A program made the translations under genes and the position numbers. Under the pieces are notes generated by a model, which was not told the origin of the DNA, ran no database searches, and saw only the letters and a program-made list of their open reading frames with translations. Below are positions 1-5,625 of a stretch of 8,400 nucleotides of DNA, in pieces; the stretch's first letter is position 1; the number at the start of each line of letters is the position of its first letter. Source of the stretch: an uncultured Candidatus Woesearchaeota archaeon (GTDB lineage: Archaea; Nanobdellota; Nanobdellia; Woesearchaeales; 21-14-0-10-32-9); assembly GCA_903891505.1 (NCBI GenBank), contig CAITEO010000015.1, forward strand, positions 1 to 8,400, read 5' to 3'.

Positions 1-117
1 ATTGGCCTACTAGGATTCATATTGCATCTGATGGACAATTTGACATCTGTGCTGATAACTGCAGCAGTTGTAATAGTATTAATATTGATACTATTATTCT
101 ATAAAAAGTCTCAATGA
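1..117 (+). CDS. secE: Probable SecE/Sec61-gamma translocon subunit, C-terminal part (5' truncated)
   Basis: The reading frame is open from the window edge to a TGA at 115-117, giving 38 visible residues. The first part (IGLLGFILHL) resembles the end of the single membrane helix of archaeal SecE/Sec61-gamma, the small translocon subunit that clamps SecY. The location, 17 nt upstream of spt5 and close to rpl11, is the classical secE-nusG/spt5-rpl11 order, which supports the call as much as the sequence does. Oddly, a second hydrophobic run of about 20 residues (roughly residues 17-34, ITAAVVIVLILILLF) follows, ending in YKKSQ. Known archaeal SecE proteins normally end soon after their one helix. 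This could be a lineage-specific extension or a different small two-helix membrane protein. The start and most of the protein lie outside the window. Confidence 0.55.
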   Translation: MGLLGFILHLMDNLTSVLITAAVVIVLILILLFYKKSQ

Positions 118-134
118 AAAGAGGATAAACAAGA

Positions 135-734
135 GTGATTGTTATGGAAGAAGAAAAAATATTGAAACAAAACAGAATTGATAACGAAGAGATACTGAGA
201 ATAAAAGAGATAGAACAACAAGAAGTAGATGATGAGAAGCTGATGAAAGAAAAAGAGAACTCATCTTCAAAGGCAAAAATTTCAACAAAGCTATTTGCAT
301 TAAGAGTGACTGCGAACAGAGAGGATCAAGTCATGACATTCATATCAAGCAACATAGTTAGGAAGAAACTGCTTGTTTACTCAGTGATAAGGCCTCATGG
401 TATGAGAGGATATATATTCCTCGAAGCAGAGACTAGAAGCGATGCGGAGCAGGCAGCATATGGTATTCCTTATGCAAGAGGGCTTTTGCCTAATGAAATA
501 GGTTATCATGAAATAGAACACATGCTCGAGCAGGCAAAGAAAGATGTTGATATAAGAAAGAATGATATTGCAGAAATTATCAGCGGTCCATTCAAGAGAG
601 AGAAATGTAAGATTTCTAGGGTAGATAAAGCAAAGGAAGAGGTTGTTGTCGAGCTGCTTGAAGCTGCGGTGCCTATTCCTATAACTCTGAAGATGGATGC
701 AGTTAAGGTTATCAGAAGAGATTCTGATGAATAG
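135..734 (+). CDS. spt5: Transcription elongation factor Spt5 (archaeal NusG homologue)
   Basis: This is the archaeal Spt5/NusG protein, which binds the RNA polymerase clamp over the DNA cleft and increases processivity, usually as a dimer with Spt4. Residues about 51-130 form the NGN domain (TKLFALRVTANREDQV, then RPHGMRGYIFLEAE and AYGIPYARG). Residues about 138-195 form the KOW domain (DIAEIISGPFKREKCKISRV, ending MDAVKVIRR). At 199 residues it is longer than the usual archaeal length of about 150; the excess is a highly charged, probably helical N-terminal segment of about 50 residues rich in Glu and Lys. The GTG start at 135 has GAGGAT at 121-126 upstream; an in-frame ATG at 144 is an alternative start that would remove three residues. 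It follows the putative secE by 17 nt, so the two are probably cotranscribed. A T-rich stretch follows the stop. Confidence 0.93.
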   Translation: MIVMEEEKILKQNRIDNEEILRIKEIEQQEVDDEKLMKEKENSSSKAKISTKLFALRVTANREDQVMTFISSNIVRKKLLVYSVIRPHGMRGYIFLEAETRSDAEQAAYGIPYARGLLPNEIGYHEIEHMLEQAKKDVDIRKNDIAEIISGPFKREKCKISRVDKAKEEVVVELLEAAVPIPITLKMDAVKVIRRDSDE

Positions 735-738
735 ATGC

Positions 739-765
739 ACTTTTTATTGTTTTTATTTAATTTTT
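739..765 (+). terminator. T-rich transcription terminator after spt5
   Basis: Just past the spt5 stop is a run of T tracts interrupted by single bases (TTTTTATTGTTTTTATTT and then ATTTTT). Archaeal RNA polymerases terminate at such oligo-T stretches without needing a hairpin. It precedes a separate TATA promoter for rpl11, so it probably divides the secE-spt5 unit from the ribosomal unit. Confidence 0.6.
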
Positions 766-773
766 CATGTATA

Positions 774-796
774 CCGTTAGTTTTATAAATCAACGG
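774..796 (+). promoter_or_regulatory. TATA promoter of the rpl11-rpl21e-rpoF unit, flanked by a short inverted repeat
   Basis: TTTATAAAT at 782-790 is a good archaeal TATA box. Transcription would begin about 25 bases downstream, near 810, leaving a leader of about 40 nt before the rpl11 ATG. GTGAGG at 839-844 is the Shine-Dalgarno, 7 nt before the start. CCGTT (774-778) and AACGG (792-796) form a 5-bp inverted repeat around the TATA box. It could be an operator or chance. Confidence 0.6.
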
Positions 797-851
797 CGAT
801 TCCAAAGAGGAGTAAATAGGGAGATTATATTCACTAATGTGAGGAATTATT

Positions 852-1592
852 ATGGCAACAAGTTCAGTTGAAGTATTAGTCGAGGGCGGAAAAGCAACAG
901 CAGCGCCACCACTCGGACCTGCACTAGGTCCACTTGGAGTTAACATTGGTCTCGTAGTCGCAGACATAAACAAAAAGACTGCAGACTTCAAAGGCATGCA
1001 GGTGCCTGTCAAGATAACAGTTGATTCTGAAACGAAGAAGCACACGATAAGTGTGGGAACTCCTCCAGCATCAGGTCTAATAAAAAAAGAAGCGAAGGTT
1101 GAAAAAGGTTCAGGAAAACCTGATAAGGATCTTGTTGGAGATCTTAAGATTGAACAGATAATCAAGATTGCAAAGATGAAAGAAGATGCACTTTCTGGAA
1201 AAACTCTTAAAGAAAAAGTTAAGGAAGTCATCGGTACATGTAGATCAATGGGTATAAAAGTTGAGGAGAAAACTGCAGCGGAAGTAATTGAGCTTGTAAA
1301 TGAAGGTAAGTTTGATGCAGAAATCAAAGCTGAGAAGACAGAGATAACAGCAGAAGAGCTTAAACAAATGGATGAGGAAAGAAAGAGGTTGCAGAAAGAA
1401 CTTGAAGAGAAGAGAGCACACTACGAAGCTGAAGCGAAAGTAATAATGACAACGCTTACAGGCAAGACAAATGAAGAAATAAGAAAAGCTCTTGATGTTG
1501 CAAAGATACCTGAAGTAATAATCAATAAGCTAGCTCCAAAAGCAGATGTTAAGAAAGGCGCAGGAGCAGCAAAAGGAGGTAAGGGCAAATAA
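852..1592 (+). CDS. rpl11: Large-subunit ribosomal protein L11 (uL11) with C-terminal extension
   Basis: L11 binds 23S rRNA at the GTPase-associated centre and helps recruit translation factors. Residues 1-70 carry the N-terminal domain with the conserved proline/glycine-rich signature KATAAPPLGPALGPLGVNI (residues 14-32) and GMQVPVKI. Residues about 71-157 carry the rRNA-binding C-terminal domain (KGSGKP, DLKIEQIIKIAKMK, EVIGTCRSMGI, ending NEGKFD). The usual archaeal L11 stops near residue 160; this one continues to 246. The extension has a charged, probable coiled-coil stretch (about 165-195, with EERKRLQKELEEKR), a helical stretch with TGKTNEEIRKALDVAKIPEVI (about 203-223) and a Lys/Gly/Ala tail. 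The ATG at 852 has GTGAGG upstream and gives an N-terminus matching the family. L21e begins 14 nt downstream. L1, which usually follows L11 in archaea, is absent here. Confidence 0.95.
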   Translation: MATSSVEVLVEGGKATAAPPLGPALGPLGVNIGLVVADINKKTADFKGMQVPVKITVDSETKKHTISVGTPPASGLIKKEAKVEKGSGKPDKDLVGDLKIEQIIKIAKMKEDALSGKTLKEKVKEVIGTCRSMGIKVEEKTAAEVIELVNEGKFDAEIKAEKTEITAEELKQMDEERKRLQKELEEKRAHYEAEAKVIMTTLTGKTNEEIRKALDVAKIPEVIINKLAPKADVKKGAGAAKGGKGK

Positions 1593-1606
1593 GCCCCTGA
1601 GATAAA

Positions 1607-1897
1607 ATGGCAAGAGTAGGCGGACTTAGAAGGAAGAAAGTATCAAGATTCACGAAAGACACAAAGAGTAAAGGAAAGGTAAGTCTAAGAAGCTATCTAT
1701 CTGTGTTCAATGAAGGCGACAGAGTATCACTAACAGTTGAGCCTGCAATAAGCAAAGGCATGTACTGTCCAAGATTTATTGGTAAATCAGGGACTATTCT
1801 TAGTAAAAAAGGAGAATGCTACGAAGTTCAGATACAGGATTTGAATAAAACAAAAACTCTTATTGTGCACCCAGTGCATATGAGATTACTCAAATAG
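1607..1897 (+). CDS. rpl21e: Large-subunit ribosomal protein L21e (eL21)
   Basis: This 96-residue basic protein has the full length and key motifs of archaeal/eukaryotic eL21: a basic N-terminus (LRRKKVSRFTKDTKSKGK), a segment VFNEGDRVSLTVEPAISKGM with the conserved G-D-V and E-P pattern, PRFIGKSGTILSKKGECYEV, and the C-terminal IVHPVHMRLLK, which matches the conserved HPVHLRP ending. It is a structural component of the large ribosomal subunit with no bacterial counterpart, so it is good evidence for an archaeal source. It lies 14 nt after rpl11 and 10 nt before rpoF. No strong Shine-Dalgarno is seen directly before its ATG. An AGGAGGT near 1575-1581, inside the end of rpl11, is too far upstream to be a normal site, so translation may be coupled to rpl11. 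Confidence 0.94.
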   Translation: MARVGGLRRKKVSRFTKDTKSKGKVSLRSYLSVFNEGDRVSLTVEPAISKGMYCPRFIGKSGTILSKKGECYEVQIQDLNKTKTLIVHPVHMRLLK

Positions 1898-1907
1898 GTG
1901 TTAAACT

Positions 1908-2258
1908 ATGTCAAAACCAGAAATCATTGAGAAGTCGCCAATATCAATGGCTCAGCTCAAATCAGAGTTGAATGCTGTCGCTAAACGCGACAAAGAACCA
2001 GGATTCAGGGCGACAAAAACGCTTGAGTACATAAATTCTTTCAGTACTTTGTCCATGACTGATTTCAACACTCTTAAAAAAGAAATTGAGAAACTTGCAA
2101 TTCCAAGATTAAAAGAAGAGCATATAGTAAAAATACTAGATATTTTACCTAAGACTGGAAATGAGGTTGCAGTTCTTCTTCAAGGCTACGCAGTAACAGT
2201 TAGCAAGGAAAACATGAAAGCGATCGCTGACGTAATTGCAGCACATAAAGAGAAGTAA
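1908..2258 (+). CDS. rpoF: DNA-directed RNA polymerase subunit F (Rpo4/Rpb4)
   Basis: Rpo4 pairs with Rpo7 to form the stalk of the archaeal RNA polymerase, which aids open-complex formation and binds exiting RNA. The 116-residue length fits. The protein is mostly helical, with a helix ending FRATKTLEYINSFSTLS (33-49), then the HRDC-like C-terminal part containing HIVKILDILPKTGNEVAVL (72-90) and ending KENMKAIADVIAAH. The ILDILP motif followed about 20 residues later by a short helix is typical of the family. The Shine-Dalgarno TAGGTG at 1895-1900 overlaps the rpl21e stop and lies 7 nt before ATG, indicating tight coupling. The pair rpl21e-rpoF is conserved in many archaea. Here rpoF is the last gene of the unit, followed by a T-rich terminator and a gene on the opposite strand, without the DUF655 and ksgA genes often found next. 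Confidence 0.88.
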   Translation: MSKPEIIEKSPISMAQLKSELNAVAKRDKEPGFRATKTLEYINSFSTLSMTDFNTLKKEIEKLAIPRLKEEHIVKILDILPKTGNEVAVLLQGYAVTVSKENMKAIADVIAAHKEK

Positions 2259-2288
2259 ACTTTTTGTTTTTTAGATATTTTTTTCTCG
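2259..2288 (+). terminator. T-rich terminator after rpoF
   Basis: Three T tracts (CTTTTTG, TTTTTTAG and ATTTTTTTCTC) follow immediately after the rpoF stop. This is the expected archaeal oligo-T terminator for the rpl11-rpl21e-rpoF unit. It lies in the 52-nt gap between convergent genes. Confidence 0.65.
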
Positions 2289-2310
2289 TTGTTTTGTTTA
2301 TTGTGTGTGC

Positions 2311-2976
2311 TTATTCTTTCCTTGCAATTGTACTCGGACTTCTGCGTCCGATTGTTGGTCCTGTAGATACAACAAATCCTGCAGCAGTTAGATTATCGCG
2401 AACGATACGTGCGTATGAGTATGTTGCAAGAACTCCACCGTGTTTTGTCTTTGAAAATATGTCTTTGAAGAATTGTAGTTCCCACATCTCAGGATGTTTC
2501 TTCGGAGAGAATGGATCGAAGAAGACGAAGTCTGCGCGCTCGATTTCTTTTGGAATTAATTCGCGCGCATCTCCGACTCGAAGTATTAAGTGGATAGTTT
2601 TACCATTTATTTCCTTTATTAGCTCGATTAATTCTAATTCAAAGTATGTGTTAACGAGTTCTTTTATTATAAAATAATGTTTGAATGCAGGATTTATTTC
2701 GAGACTTTTTCTTATAATTTCAGGGTCGTTCTCGTATAGATAGATGGTCATTATTCCATGTCCTTTCTCGAGGAACGCATCGATTGCTGCCGCTGCATTA
2801 TAACCCATTCCGGAGCAGACATCGTAGATTACTGGGTTCTCTTTTTCCCATATTTTCATTGGGTTGATGTATTTCTCGAAGCATTCTTCGATAGCTCCGC
2901 TCTTTGAGTGGTACGGTTCATCGTACTTCACGCTTCTAAATGTCGGCGATCCATCATCTGTTGTTATTGGTTCCAT
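2311..2976 (-). CDS. MnmC2-like SAM-dependent methyltransferase (COG4121 / Methyltransf_30)
   Basis: The 221-residue protein resembles the methyltransferase half of bacterial MnmC, which acts on the wobble uridine of tRNA; the substrate of archaeal stand-alone homologues is not established from sequence. Near the N-terminus it has the family signature TDDGSPTF...YDEPYHSKSGAIEE (6-31). SAM-binding motif I is YDVCSGMGYNAAAAI (51-65), with an acidic residue E82 at the end of the next strand and D136 in GDAREL. The putative catalytic strand is FVFFDPFSPKKHPEMWE (150-166), followed by GGVLATYSYARIVRDNL and the terminal GRR segment. No FAD-binding oxidoreductase domain is attached, unlike bacterial MnmC. 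The ATG at 2976 gives the family N-terminus; it has no Shine-Dalgarno, consistent with a leaderless mRNA. It is convergent with rpoF, and its 3' side lacks a T tract on its own strand, so its transcript may run antisense into rpoF. Confidence 0.82.
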   Translation of the reverse strand: MEPITTDDGSPTFRSVKYDEPYHSKSGAIEECFEKYINPMKIWEKENPVIYDVCSGMGYNAAAAIDAFLEKGHGIMTIYLYENDPEIIRKSLEINPAFKHYFIIKELVNTYFELELIELIKEINGKTIHLILRVGDARELIPKEIERADFVFFDPFSPKKHPEMWELQFFKDIFSKTKHGGVLATYSYARIVRDNLTAAGFVVSTGPTIGRRSPSTIARKE

Positions 2977-3002
2977 AGTTGTATGGTCAGAAATATGTCG
3001 AG

Positions 3003-3013
3003 GTTTAATTATT
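3003..3013 (-). promoter_or_regulatory. Possible TATA box for the methyltransferase gene
   Basis: Read on the minus strand, AATAATTAAAC lies about 30 bases upstream of the ATG at 2976. That is roughly the spacing for a leaderless transcript and agrees with the missing Shine-Dalgarno. The match to a TATA consensus is weak. Confidence 0.3.
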
Positions 3014-3085
3014 ATGCGGTTTTTTATGCTGCTTAAAGAAAATGAGAAGAATGAATAAGAACTGAGAAAATAAATGAATAAAGAA

Positions 3086-3113
3086 GAAAAATAAAAAATA
3101 AAAAAAATATTTA
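3086..3113 (-). terminator. T-rich terminator after the membrane-protein gene
   Basis: On the minus strand, directly after the stop at 3123, the sequence is almost pure A/T with long T runs (ATATTTTTTTTATTTTTTATTTTT, seen as its A-rich complement here). This is an archaeal-style oligo-T terminator. Confidence 0.6.
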
Positions 3114-3122
3114 GCTAGGAAC

Positions 3123-3491
3123 TTAATCTTTTGCTAGTGCGTATATTGATTTCAGCGAAACGATTATTGTCGCTGGGATGACGAATGTCAATATTGCATT
3201 TAGCACGCTCTGAAGGTATGTTCCCACAGTCTTTAATCCGATCTGCTGGAATGTTGCACCGCCGAAATATGCGACGATTACAAGCACAGCTGCGGCCATC
3301 AAGTAATCCTTTGTCTCGCTCTTTGTCACGTTGACAAAACCTACAATCAATCCAAGAATTATCAAGATTGATGTTACCCATACTTGTCCTGCACCGAGTA
3401 GGCCTACTAGTATTCCGCCAATTAAAGCAAGGATTACGCCTATTACGAATGCCCATACTCCAAATTTAGAGTTTCCTGCATTTTTTGCCAT
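3123..3491 (-). CDS. Small four-helix membrane protein of unknown function
   Basis: The function is not recognised. The 122-residue product begins with a short polar segment (MAKNAGNSKF) and then has four hydrophobic segments at about 11-33, 38-56, 62-80 and 94-114. These include glycine-rich stretches (IGGILVGLLGAG, ILGLIVGFVNV) and a polar loop NVTKSETKDY between helices 2 and 3. There are no obvious catalytic or metal-binding residues. Similar short proteins with a GLIVGF-N-V-T pattern occur in archaeal genomes as conserved hypothetical membrane proteins (from memory, not searched). The ATG at 3491 has GGGGGA (3500-3505) upstream as a possible ribosome binding site. It has its own TATA box and a T-rich terminator, so it is probably monocistronic. 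The frame is well supported because the other minus frame over the same bases gives an arginine/cysteine-rich nonsense protein. Confidence 0.8.
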   Translation of the reverse strand: MAKNAGNSKFGVWAFVIGVILALIGGILVGLLGAGQVWVTSILIILGLIVGFVNVTKSETKDYLMAAAVLVIVAYFGGATFQQIGLKTVGTYLQSVLNAILTFVIPATIIVSLKSIYALAKD

Positions 3492-3511
3492 AATTATTCC
3501 CCCACAATCAG

Positions 3512-3540
3512 TTAGACTGTTGCAAAATCATTGAGTCTAA
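3512..3540. repeat. 7-bp inverted repeat in the leader/promoter of the membrane-protein gene
   Basis: TTAGACT (3512-3518) and AGTCTAA (3534-3540) are perfect inverted copies separated by 15 bases. They sit between the TATA box (3545-3554) and the start codon (3491), around the predicted transcription start near 3523. They could be a dimeric-regulator operator or chance in AT-rich DNA. Confidence 0.4.
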
Positions 3541-3544
3541 TTTT

Positions 3545-3554
3545 ATTTATAAAT
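3545..3554 (-). promoter_or_regulatory. TATA box for the membrane-protein gene
   Basis: ATTTATAAAT is a palindromic, consensus-like TATA box. Used on the minus strand, it predicts a start near 3523 and a leader of about 30 nt carrying the GGGGGA ribosome-binding candidate before the ATG at 3491. Confidence 0.6.
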
Positions 3555-3626
3555 CTTTTGCTAGAATAATACAATAAACCTTTTTGATGTGGTTGTGTTT
3601 AGAATTTGTTTTTTTGTTGTATGGGT

Positions 3627-4130
3627 TTATCTATTTATTACACTTATTATGTCTATTAGAATATCTTCGAATTCAGTCATTTCATCGAAATGTTTTGCAT
3701 CAGCAATAAGGAGCGGTGTTTCGCTAACCATGTTTGCAAGATGCTCTGTTTTTTCTGCTGAAATAACTTTGTCGTTGTCTGATGCATAAACAAAGAATTC
3801 TTCGCTTTTTGTTTTTATGTTATCAAAATCAAATTGCTCATCATCTAAGTGTCCTGCGACAAGAAATGTTCCTGCGATGGTTCTTGATTTTGTTTCGAGT
3901 AGTTTAAGTGCGAGTTTCGCACCCTCGCCGTGGCCTATTATCATTGATTCAGAGTCCATGAATTTCATGTATTCTTTGATTTTGCTTTGCCAAACGCCTG
4001 AGTAATCATCAGCATTAAATGTTGGGAAGTGAACTGCTACTTCGCGTTTTTCTAGTTCTCGTTTTAGCCAAGGGTACCAAGCATCGCTTGGAGTAAGTCC
4101 TTTCTCGTGAAGTACAATTACATTTAGCAT
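3627..4130 (-). CDS. RBBP9/YdeN-type alpha/beta hydrolase, nucleophile serine apparently lost
   Basis: The 167-residue protein has the RBBP9/YdeN (Ser_hydrolase) layout: first strand NVIVLHEKG, the characteristic SDAWYPWLKRELEKREVAVHFPTF (15-38), and a nucleophile elbow at 63-71. That elbow reads MIIGHGEGA, so the expected G-x-S-x-G has glycine (G68, codon at 3927-3929 on the complementary strand) where the catalytic serine should be. The other triad positions look present: D120 in YASDNDKVIS and H147 in DAKHFDEMTEF. Active relatives are serine hydrolases acting on esters or peptides; this one may be a pseudoenzyme or use a different residue. It starts one base after the srp54 stop (TAG-A-ATG). 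Its strong Shine-Dalgarno GGAGGGGTGA lies within the last srp54 codons (4140-4149), so the two are translationally coupled. No T-rich terminator is seen on its strand before the next gene. Confidence 0.8.
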   Translation of the reverse strand: MLNVIVLHEKGLTPSDAWYPWLKRELEKREVAVHFPTFNADDYSGVWQSKIKEYMKFMDSESMIIGHGEGAKLALKLLETKSRTIAGTFLVAGHLDDEQFDFDNIKTKSEEFFVYASDNDKVISAEKTEHLANMVSETPLLIADAKHFDEMTEFEDILIDIISVINR

Positions 4131-4131
4131 T

Positions 4132-5532
4132 CTAAAATTTCACCCCTCCCATTTTTCCTTGCATTTTCTGGACCATTTTTTGCATATCTCTTTCGGACGC
4201 GCCAGGTTTTAAAAGTTTCATTAATTTTTTTGATTGTCTATATTGCTTGAGCATCCCGCGAAGTTCCGTCGTTGATATTCCTGAACCTTTGCTTATTCTT
4301 TCAATTCTTGTGTTCGTGATTACATCAGGATCTTCAAGTTCGTTTTTCGTCATGCTATTCATTAGATGTTTCCATTTCTCTATTTTTCCTTCTTGATTTT
4401 GAATTAATTCTTTTGGAATGTTCATATTTCCCATACCTGGGATTAAATCAACAACTTTGTTTAATGGACCAAGTTTTTTCATTGCATGCATTTGCTCATA
4501 TAAATCGATTAAGTTGAAGTCGCCCTTGAGCATTTTTTTGCTCATATCAATTGCTTCTTCTTCGCTGATTGCTTCTCTTGTTTTTTCAAGGAGCGCTTCA
4601 AGGTCGCCCATTCCAAGTAATCTTCCGACGAATCCTTCTGGTTTGAATTCTTCGAAGTCGTCAGTTTTTTCTCCAACTCCGATGAATTTAACTGGTGCAC
4701 CTGTGACTGCGCACGCAATTAGTGCACCTCCTCCTTTTGCTGTACCGTCGAGTTTTGTGATTATTACGCCTGATACTTTGCAGTTGTCGTGGAATGCTTG
4801 TGCTTGTTTTTCGGCAGCTTGACCGATATCTGCTGAAAGAACGAGCATTGTCTCGTCGGGTTTGACTGTTTTATTTATTGCGTTAAGTTCTGTGATTAAT
4901 TCATCAGATAGTGCGTCCCGTCCTGCAGTATCAATAATCACAAGATCGTATTTTTCAAGTTCTTTCTCGAATTTCTTGTAGAGTTTCACAGGATCTTTTT
5001 CTTTCTTGTCGATGAATACTTGAACGTTCAAATTATTTGCGAGCTGCTCGAGTTGATCGGCTGCGGCAGGTCTCCACGTATCTGTGCTGATGACTGCTGT
5101 TTTTATTCCTCGCTTCTTGAAATAATTCGCAAGCTTTCCGGTTGTCGTTGTTTTTCCAGAACCAAATAATCCGACGAGCATTATCTTGTATGGCTCAGTC
5201 GTTTTTCCTTTTTCTTTAAGATCGCGCTTCTCACTAATTCTTGCCTGATGATCAAGTTTTTCTCCTCGTCCGAGAAAATTAACAAGTTCTTCGTAGACAA
5301 TATTTATTAGATGTTCTTTTTTATTTACTGTCTTTGGAACTTCTTCATTGAGCGCACGTTCCTTAATTTTTTTAGTTAAATCTAAAACAAGTTTTACATT
5401 TACATCCGACTGAAGAAGTGCGCGTTGAATGTCTTTGACAAGTTCATTGATTAGTTTTTCATCTACAAAAAGCGCTTTTGTAATCTTCTGAAGTGTTCCC
5501 TTCAGCGAATTTGAGAGTCCCTCGAGTACCAT
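4132..5532 (-). CDS. srp54: Signal recognition particle GTPase SRP54 (Ffh)
   Basis: SRP54 binds signal sequences emerging from the ribosome and 7S RNA, and delivers nascent chains to the SecYEG translocon through FtsY. All three domains are visible. The N domain occupies about 1-90 and includes DIQRALLQSDVNVKLVLDL. The G domain follows, with P-loop GLFGSGKTT (121-129), DTWRPAAADQL (151-161), DTAGR (201-205), ADIGQAA (234-240), TKLDGTAKGGG (259-269) and the GVGEK closing motif. The M domain runs from about 325, with the RNA-binding RISKGSG (412-418) preceded by the conserved NSMT-ELEDP segment. At 466 residues it is slightly longer than the common archaeal 440-450, mainly from a charged N-G linker (about 90-114). 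The ATG at 5532 lies 28 bases from a TATA box and lacks a Shine-Dalgarno, so the mRNA is probably leaderless. It heads a two-gene unit with the hydrolase. Confidence 0.97.
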   Translation of the reverse strand: MVLEGLSNSLKGTLQKITKALFVDEKLINELVKDIQRALLQSDVNVKLVLDLTKKIKERALNEEVPKTVNKKEHLINIVYEELVNFLGRGEKLDHQARISEKRDLKEKGKTTEPYKIMLVGLFGSGKTTTTGKLANYFKKRGIKTAVISTDTWRPAAADQLEQLANNLNVQVFIDKKEKDPVKLYKKFEKELEKYDLVIIDTAGRDALSDELITELNAINKTVKPDETMLVLSADIGQAAEKQAQAFHDNCKVSGVIITKLDGTAKGGGALIACAVTGAPVKFIGVGEKTDDFEEFKPEGFVGRLLGMGDLEALLEKTREAISEEEAIDMSKKMLKGDFNLIDLYEQMHAMKKLGPLNKVVDLIPGMGNMNIPKELIQNQEGKIEKWKHLMNSMTKNELEDPDVITNTRIERISKGSGISTTELRGMLKQYRQSKKLMKLLKPGASERDMQKMVQKMQGKMGGVKF

Positions 5533-5555
5533 TTAGACGATAGAATGAGATATTG

Positions 5556-5563
5556 TTTATAAA
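5556..5563 (-). promoter_or_regulatory. TATA box of srp54 (leaderless spacing)
   Basis: TTTATAAA, part of a longer AATTTATAAAC on the minus strand, is centred about 28 bases upstream of the srp54 ATG. A start 25-27 bases downstream falls within a few bases of the initiation codon. No Shine-Dalgarno lies in the intervening bases. Confidence 0.7.
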
Positions 5564-5625
5564 TTTTGTTCGTTTTTTGGGAAAATTAGTCAGGGATTCA
5601 ATAAAATTAAATTTCTATTGTTCTT

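Noticed and set aside
506..1327. A long minus-strand open frame of 273 codons opposite spt5 and rpl11
   Set aside because: It crosses two well-identified genes and the promoter between them; the product is a Ser/Thr/Ile-rich sequence with no domain. It is an antisense shadow of the biased codon use of the real genes.
2264..2677. A plus-strand frame with a hydrophobic N-terminus opposite the methyltransferase
   Set aside because: The hydrophobic start comes from the T-rich terminator, and the rest is the complement of the conserved methyltransferase motifs. No ribosome site.
3115..3456. An alternative minus-strand frame over the membrane-protein gene
   Set aside because: Arg/Cys/Asn-rich translation with no hydrophobic pattern, whereas the chosen frame gives four clean membrane segments, a start with a ribosome-binding candidate and a TATA box.
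4418..4822. A plus-strand frame inside srp54
   Set aside because: Fully opposite the conserved G and M domains of SRP54; no promoter or ribosome site.
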